Source of the DNA: CAYFQV01 sp964654185
GTDB taxonomy: Bacteria > Spirochaetota > Spirochaetia > DSM-27196 > PWMO01
Length of the DNA: 51,314 nt
Reading direction: 5' to 3'
Assembly (NCBI GenBank): GCA_964654185.1
Contig: CAZZIE010000013.1
Location: 1-51,314 of the forward strand
Below, piece after piece: positions 47,052 to 51,314 of this stretch; within the stretch, counting starts at the first letter, position 1; each line of letters starts with the position of its first letter. The notes beneath the pieces are model-generated. The model saw nothing but the letters and a program-made list of their open reading frames with translations, was not told where the DNA came from and did not search any database. Both the position numbers and the translations under genes were made by a program.

Positions 47052-48953
47052 TCACTCGAGGTACTGCACGAGGTTGCGAAACTCCCGGGAGATCGGCGGT
47101 ACCTCAATGAGCTGCGACTCAATGCTTTCCCGGGCGACTTCAGCTCGCTCGTCCCCGGCAACCGCACCCCCCAACTGCCGCGCCGGCACGCCGAAGACCT
47201 CCTCAATGTACGCCTTCGACTCCTCGGTGAGCTCGGCGCCATGATAGGCGGCAAGATTGCGGGCAACGCGACGGACAATGGGTGCAAGATCGGTGCGGAT
47301 CTCCCGAACCAGGGATACCGCCCACCCCCACTTCACCTCCCGGGAGAGACCGCGCTCGAGGGCGCCTATGTTGGGAGCGCTGGTGCTCTCCACGGCGTAC
47401 TGCGTGTCGCTCCGGGTCAGCTGAACGAAGCGGTCCAGGGCGTGGAGCACTTCGAAGCCGATGTGCTTGTACCCCTCCGGCTTGAGATAGACGCTGGCGC
47501 CCTCATCGCTTTCGGTGTACGCGCGGAGCAACGCAGGCTGAATGGAGACGTCCTCCAGAATCCGACCCAGTTCGGCGGCGAACTCCAGACGATGGCCCTC
47601 CGTCATGGTGATCGCCCGCCGGTGCAGACGGATGCCGGGTCCCCGCTCGCCGTTTGAGAGAATACGCGGGGTGAAGTAGCCGACCCAGGCGGTTCGGGTC
47701 TGGTCGTATCGCCGCATCGCGCGGCGAAGGGCAACCTGCTTCCGGCGAACATCCAGGTTGGCGTGGTAGAGCTTGTCGTAGAGTCGCAGAAGCTCCCGGA
47801 AGAGCTCGGCCTCACTCCCCTGAACCGGCTGCGGCGCAAAGAGGAAGCGCAGCCGCCGTCGCTGACCGGCAATCCGGCGTTCCAGATCGCGCCGGTACTC
47901 CTCTATCGCCTCGAGAACCCGGGCGCCGACCTCACTTACGGCAGCGAAGGTGGAGATGGCTGCAGGAACGCGGGTGATCGCATTGCTGTCGTTGAGGAGC
48001 TCCGCCATGATCCTGAGCCGGCTGTTGCGTATCCGCACCGCGGTCCGGAAATCGCGGCGCGCGTTCTCGAGTGCCTTGGAGGTGTCTGTGAACTCCCGGG
48101 CACCGACATACTCGAGCTTCAGAACCGGATAGTCCCGGCCCACAAGGAACTCGAAGGCCACGGTCAGAACCTCCTCCACGTCGGCGAAGGTCATGAGGGT
48201 GAAGTCGTCGGTCTCACCTGCGGCGAGAACGCGCTCAATGAACCCCTCGGTTCGGTGGCGGCCCCTGCGCTTTCCCGCAGCCAGACCGATGAAGCGCTTC
48301 TGGATGAGCTCGGCAACCGTACCCGACCGTTCCTTCACTCGTTCGAGGGCCTTCGTGAGCCGTGCCTCGTGCTCGGAGTAGACATCCCAGATAGCGGTCT
48401 TGAGGCCGGCCCGCCGGTAGATCTCGACGGTGCGCGCTGCACTCGCAAGGACGGCATCTCCGGTCACATCTTCAATGACCTGGCCCACCGCGGCCTCGGA
48501 GGCGTCCGGGTTTTCAAGGATGTACCGCGCGGCAATGACCCGGCGGTCGGCAGCATCGTACTCTTCAAGGCTCACGTTCCGGACCGCCCCGATCAGATCG
48601 GGAATCTTGTCCACAACGTCGCGGAGCGTCTGGGAAGCCTCCTCCTTCTCCTGACCGTGGAGGACGCTGTAGGCAATGCGAACAACAATGGCGAAGACAC
48701 CGGCAACCACGGTGTAAATCGCGAAGTAGAGGAAGAGATTCGGCGGTGCCGCCTCACCGAAGCCGATGCGGTACCCCGCCTGCAGGCCGAGGTAGGTCAC
48801 CGGTCCGGCGGTCCAGGCGAGCTGCAGAGCGGTGCGCCCCCAGGTTTCCCGACGGACGGCGGAGCTGAGGCGGTTTATGAAGCGGTCTGCGGCGAGCTCG
48901 TAGGAGTTGCGCTTCTCCCGGCGCAGTGAGAAGGGACGCTGTGTCTCAGCCAT
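47052..48953 (-). CDS. 633-residue membrane-anchored helical protein, unknown
   Basis: No family recognised. Two helices near the N-terminus (about 42-60 and 73-97, LFLYFAIYTVVAGVFAIVVRI) are followed by about 530 mostly helical, Arg/Glu-rich residues with coiled-coil character (for example 330-420, SRLRIMAELLNDSN ... EEYRRDLERRIAGQRRRLRFLF). N-terminal cytoplasmic stretch positive, so the big domain probably faces the cytoplasm. It starts five bases after the udk stop, so it is co-transcribed with a uridine kinase from a consensus promoter. No nucleotide-binding or catalytic motif is evident. Confidence 0.75.
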   Translation of the reverse strand: MAETQRPFSLRREKRNSYELAADRFINRLSSAVRRETWGRTALQLAWTAGPVTYLGLQAGYRIGFGEAAPPNLFLYFAIYTVVAGVFAIVVRIAYSVLHGQEKEEASQTLRDVVDKIPDLIGAVRNVSLEEYDAADRRVIAARYILENPDASEAAVGQVIEDVTGDAVLASAARTVEIYRRAGLKTAIWDVYSEHEARLTKALERVKERSGTVAELIQKRFIGLAAGKRRGRHRTEGFIERVLAAGETDDFTLMTFADVEEVLTVAFEFLVGRDYPVLKLEYVGAREFTDTSKALENARRDFRTAVRIRNSRLRIMAELLNDSNAITRVPAAISTFAAVSEVGARVLEAIEEYRRDLERRIAGQRRRLRFLFAPQPVQGSEAELFRELLRLYDKLYHANLDVRRKQVALRRAMRRYDQTRTAWVGYFTPRILSNGERGPGIRLHRRAITMTEGHRLEFAAELGRILEDVSIQPALLRAYTESDEGASVYLKPEGYKHIGFEVLHALDRFVQLTRSDTQYAVESTSAPNIGALERGLSREVKWGWAVSLVREIRTDLAPIVRRVARNLAAYHGAELTEESKAYIEEVFGVPARQLGGAVAGDERAEVARESIESQLIEVPPISREFRNLVQYLE

Positions 48954-48958
48954 GGCTC

Positions 48959-49564
48959 CTAAGCCACGACCTGTCGCATGAAGCTGGTGAGCACTTCAAG
49001 GGCCATCTCATTTCGCCCACCTTCCGGTACGATTATATCAGCATACGCCTTGGTCGGCTCGACGAACTGGTAGTGCCCGGGCCGGACCACCTCAAGGTAC
49101 TGCCGCACCACGGAATCCTGGGTCCTGCCGCGCTCCTTCATGTCGCGCTGCAGACGGCGGATGAAGCGGATGTCATCCGGCGTGTCGACGTAGACCTTGA
49201 GATCAATGAGATCGCGGATTCGCTTCTCGAAGAAGATCATGATCCCTTCAAAGACGACGAGCTTCGCCGGAGAAATGCGAATGGTCTCCGGGGCACGCCG
49301 GTGCCTCACGAAATCGTACTGAGGCATCTCGACGGCCTCGCCTTCTTTGAGCGTCCTGAGTTGCTCGAAGATGAGGTCGTTGTCGAATGCTGAAGGGTGG
49401 TCGAAGTTGAACGCCGTAATGTTCTGATTGCTGATGTGCTCGGCGGACTTGTAGTAGTTGTCCTGGGGAATGAACTGAAAGTCCGGGACGATCTCCGCGA
49501 TCTTGTTCACGATCGTCGTCTTGCCGGACCCGGATCCCCCGGTGATTCCAATGATCTTAACCAT
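48959..49564 (-). CDS. udk: uridine kinase
   Basis: 201-residue nucleoside kinase that phosphorylates uridine (and cytidine) for pyrimidine salvage. Walker A GGSGSGKTT (about 9-17), DNYYKS, FNFDHPSAFD, PQYDFVRHRR and VVFEGIMIF are the uridine kinase signatures in order. Standard length. No Shine-Dalgarno precedes ATG 49564, and the predicted leader is about 11 nt. First gene of a two-gene operon with the unknown membrane protein. Confidence 0.92.
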   Translation of the reverse strand: MVKIIGITGGSGSGKTTIVNKIAEIVPDFQFIPQDNYYKSAEHISNQNITAFNFDHPSAFDNDLIFEQLRTLKEGEAVEMPQYDFVRHRRAPETIRISPAKLVVFEGIMIFFEKRIRDLIDLKVYVDTPDDIRFIRRLQRDMKERGRTQDSVVRQYLEVVRPGHYQFVEPTKAYADIIVPEGGRNEMALEVLTSFMRQVVA

Positions 49565-49581
49565 GCACGGCGCTCGGCGGC

Positions 49582-49610
49582 ATTATAGGGATGCGCCCCC
49601 GGCGTGTCAA
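49582..49610 (-). promoter_or_regulatory. full-consensus promoter of udk
   Basis: TTGACA (complement of 49605-49610), exactly 17 bp, TATAAT (complement of 49582-49587). Every base matches the sigma-70 consensus. Start near 49575. Confidence 0.85.
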
Positions 49611-49645
49611 AGCGCATCGCAGCGGGCGGCGGCGGGGGCGGGCGG

Positions 49646-49791
49646 CGGAACCGTGTCAATCGCCGGACAGGCGCCGGGGGCGGGCGCCGGCGGGCGAGGC
49701 TGCGCCGCCGTCGGGCGAGGCGGCTCCNNNNNNNNNNGGCGGGCGCCGGAACCGTGTCGGTCACCGGATAGGCGCCGGGAGCGGGCGCCGG
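49646..49791. repeat. 45-bp imperfect direct repeat, 101-bp period
   Basis: Copies at 49646-49690 and 49747-49791 share CGGAACCGTGTC, CCGGA(C/T)AGGCGCCGGG and GCGGGCGCCGG. The sequence between and around them is made of further GGGCG(A/C)GGC-type short repeats. The assembly gap falls between the copies. Confidence 0.75.
49728..49737. other. assembly gap (10 N)
   Basis: Ten undetermined bases inside the GC-rich repeat. Length is probably a placeholder; true repeat copy number is unknown. Confidence 0.98.
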
Positions 49792-49832
49792 GGACGGGCG
49801 CCGCCGCCCGCCCCCGCGACGAACGCGATTCG

Positions 49833-49861
49833 TTGACAGGCACCGCCCCACGCCATAGCAT
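49833..49861 (+). promoter_or_regulatory. promoter of bpt, near-leaderless
   Basis: TTGACA (49833-49838), 17 bp, TAGCAT (49856-49861). Start near 49868, five bases before ATG 49873. The -10 is the same hexamer as for murC. Confidence 0.7.
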
Positions 49862-49872
49862 CGCACTCACGA

Positions 49873-50562
49873 ATGCGCATCCAACTGTACGAGGTCTTCC
49901 ACGGCGACTGTCCGTATCTGCCGAACCGAAGCTGGATCACCCACACCTTCCAGGTGCCGCGCTTCGACCCGTCCATGTACGAGCGGCTGATCGCGGAAGG
50001 GTGGCGCCGAAGCGGGGCCGCCTTCTACCAGAACCACTGCCCCGGCTGCAACCTCTGCATTCCCATCCGTATACCGGTTGAGCGCTTCAAGCCTTCGAGG
50101 TCTCAACGCCGCGTCCTGCGCAGAAACACCGACGTCACCATTGAACGACGACCCATCGAGCCGCTGGAGGAGGTCTACGAGCTCTACCGTCGTTACAACG
50201 CACAGCGCCACGACCCCGAAGAGGAGGTCACCTTCGAAGCCTTCCGCAGCTTCCTGGGCACCTCCCCCATCGATACCGACATGATGCTCTACTACGTCGG
50301 CGACCGCCTGGTCGGCGTCGGCTGGATCGACGTCCTGCCCACCTCCCTCTCCAGCGTCTACTACGCCTTCGACCCGGAAGAGTCCCGCCGAAGCCTCGGC
50401 ACCTTCTCCATACTCAAGGAGATCGAGCTCTCCCTCTCCCTCGGCAAGCTCTGGCACCACCTCGGCTTCTACGTCCCGGGCTGCCACAAGATGGACTACA
50501 AGAACCGCTTCAACCCCCACCAACTCCTCATTAACGGCGACTGGCGGGAGTTCTCCGAATAA
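49873..50562 (+). CDS. bpt: aspartate/glutamate leucyl- or arginyltransferase (Bpt/Ate family)
   Basis: 229-residue aminoacyl-tRNA-protein transferase that adds a destabilising residue (leucine in Vibrio-type Bpt) to proteins with N-terminal Asp or Glu, marking them for ClpS/ClpAP. N-terminal cysteine motif with Cys13 (GDCPYLP), and CPGCNLC with Cys56, Cys59 and Cys62. The C-terminal GNAT-like half contains SLSSVYYAFDP and KLWHHLGFYVPGCHKMDYKNRF. Usual bacterial length. ATG without Shine-Dalgarno, fitting the near-leaderless promoter. Stands alone. Confidence 0.92.
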   Translation: MRIQLYEVFHGDCPYLPNRSWITHTFQVPRFDPSMYERLIAEGWRRSGAAFYQNHCPGCNLCIPIRIPVERFKPSRSQRRVLRRNTDVTIERRPIEPLEEVYELYRRYNAQRHDPEEEVTFEAFRSFLGTSPIDTDMMLYYVGDRLVGVGWIDVLPTSLSSVYYAFDPEESRRSLGTFSILKEIELSLSLGKLWHHLGFYVPGCHKMDYKNRFNPHQLLINGDWREFSE

Positions 50563-50673
50563 CGGCGTGCCGGCTCCACCTGGAACTCCTGAAGCCGCCT
50601 GAAGAGTCATTGGATCGATGCCGACGGCCCGATCAGAGCGGCCACCGCCGGCGCCGTGCGTTCCCGCGGTCCC

Positions 50674-51314
50674 TCAGACCTTCTCGAGCGCCTGATCCAG
50701 ATCGGCAATGATGTCGTCAATGTGCTCAATGCCGATTGAGAGGCGCACGAGCTCCGGCCTGACCCCGGCGGATATCTGCTGCTCCTCCGAAAGCTGGGAG
50801 TGCGTGGTGCTGGCGGGGTGGATGGCCAGGCTCTTGGCGTCGCCGACGTTGGCGAGGTGGGACAAGAGCTCGAAGCTGTTGATGAGCTTCTCCCCGGCCT
50901 GACGGCCGCCCTTCACGCCGAAGACGACCATGCCGCCGTAGCCGCGTTTCAGGTAGCGCTTCGCGTTCTCGTGGGTCGGGTGGTCCTCGTGACCCGGGTA
51001 GAGTACCCAGTCCACTTTGGGGTGCTCCTTGAGGTGATCCGCGACTGCCATGGCGTTCTCGCAGTGGCGCTCCATCCGGAGGTGCAGGGTCTCCATGCCC
51101 TGGAGGAAGAGCCAGGCGTTGTCCGGCGAGATCGCCGCCCCAAGATTGCGGAGCGGAACGAGGCGCATCCGCAGGATGTAGGCCAGCGGCGCCAGGCCAC
51201 CCAGATCGTGGGCAAAGCGAATGCCGTGGTAGCTGTCATCGGGCTCGTTCATGGTCTTGAATCTGGGGTCGGTCCAGTCGAACTTTCCTGAGTCAATGAC
51301 GGCGCCGCCGATCC
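50674..51314 (-). CDS. O-acetylhomoserine sulfhydrylase, 5' end cut by the window
   Basis: C-terminal 213 residues of a PLP-dependent Cys/Met-metabolism enzyme. The frame is open to the window edge, starting IGGAVIDSGKFDWTD, which matches the region just after the PLP-lysine in O-acetylhomoserine (thiol)-lyases. EPDDSYHGIRFAHDLG, the catalytic-domain ISPDNAWLFLQGMETLHLRM, and the C-terminal HPASTTHSQLSEEQQISAGVRPELVRLSIGIE (split across the conserved substrate-binding Arg) support MetY over MetB/MetC. Makes homocysteine or methionine from O-acetylhomoserine. The ATG at 51252 is internal. Confidence 0.9.
   Translation of the reverse strand, partial: IGGAVIDSGKFDWTDPRFKTMNEPDDSYHGIRFAHDLGGLAPLAYILRMRLVPLRNLGAAISPDNAWLFLQGMETLHLRMERHCENAMAVADHLKEHPKVDWVLYPGHEDHPTHENAKRYLKRGYGGMVVFGVKGGRQAGEKLINSFELLSHLANVGDAKSLAIHPASTTHSQLSEEQQISAGVRPELVRLSIGIEHIDDIIADLDQALEKV

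Larger units (their letters stand above)
49565..49872. other. divergent udk/bpt intergenic region with repeats
   Basis: Besides the two promoters it holds very GC-rich sequence with a 45-bp direct repeat and a run of N. Open frames exist on several strands only because of composition; I see no gene. Confidence 0.6.

Noticed and set aside
1..51314. tRNA or rRNA genes
   Set aside because: I looked for T-loop-like GGTTCGA/GTTCGAATC boxes and conserved rRNA stretches and saw none in a suitable context.

Overview
The window is a strongly GC-rich bacterial chromosome fragment, dense with genes and with no rRNA, tRNA, transposase, phage gene or CRISPR array that I could see. The gene set points to a Gram-negative-type, salt-adapted heterotroph. 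It has two lipoproteins, TRAP and BCCT solute uptake, a FecR/TPR exported protein, a CheA/CheW cluster, a bacterial Bpt transferase, and a spirochaete-flavoured set of housekeeping proteins (YicC next to a P-loop-variant cytidylate kinase, a Cys-less ArsC-fold protein, a large HD protein). My best guess is a halophilic or alkaliphilic member of Spirochaetota. This is inference from protein style; no marker gene is present to settle it.

Layout. 1-5.9 kb: end of a D-2-hydroxyacid dehydrogenase, TSUP permease, cytosine-deaminase-like hydrolase, flavoprotein disulfide reductase, ribokinase. 5.9-12.3 kb: a minus-strand nitrate operon (narK, molybdopterin nitrate reductase, mobA, membrane protein, Ric/ScdA di-iron protein) with a divergent CRP/FNR regulator. 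12.4-20 kb: CARDB-repeat lipoprotein, UspA-BCCT pair, soluble histidine kinase, GYD protein, FecR-TPR protein. 20-24 kb: ArsC-fold protein, HD protein, small membrane protein, and an ECF sigma / membrane anti-sigma candidate / mini-MotA-like operon. 24-33.7 kb: TRAP transporter, Nudix, DUF3179 lipoprotein, an RNA-processing-like operon (yicC, cmk-like, Mut7-C), and divergent murC / DUF368 (polyprenyl-phosphate transporter). 33.8-38.7 kb: a five-gene CheA operon without receptor, CheR or CheB. 38.7-42.3 kb: rsmE, acyl-CoA ligase and its TetR. 42.5-46.9 kb: an arsenic-resistance island with two ArsR modules, one fused to ArsC. 46.9-51.3 kb: udk plus a 633-residue membrane protein, bpt, and the end of an O-acetylhomoserine sulfhydrylase.

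Four observations stand out. (1) Several Shine-Dalgarno-less genes that head transcripts (murC, the HD gene, a four-helix membrane gene, arsR, the arsR-arsC fusion, bpt) each have a -35/17 bp/-10 promoter placed so that transcription should start 0-5 nt before the start codon, which suggests routine leaderless mRNAs. (2) The same 14-bp palindrome, GTAAC-N4-GTTAC, lies just upstream of both the CRP/FNR gene and the TSUP permease gene. (3) Short tandem duplications (9-19 bp) recur at or just past stop codons, and others of 15, 18 or 21 bp sit in frame inside genes. (4) CheA carries a MshEN/GspE-N-like insert before its kinase core, and an ECF sigma operon ends in a miniature MotA-like channel protein. 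A 10-N assembly gap lies inside a GC-rich repeat near 49.73 kb.
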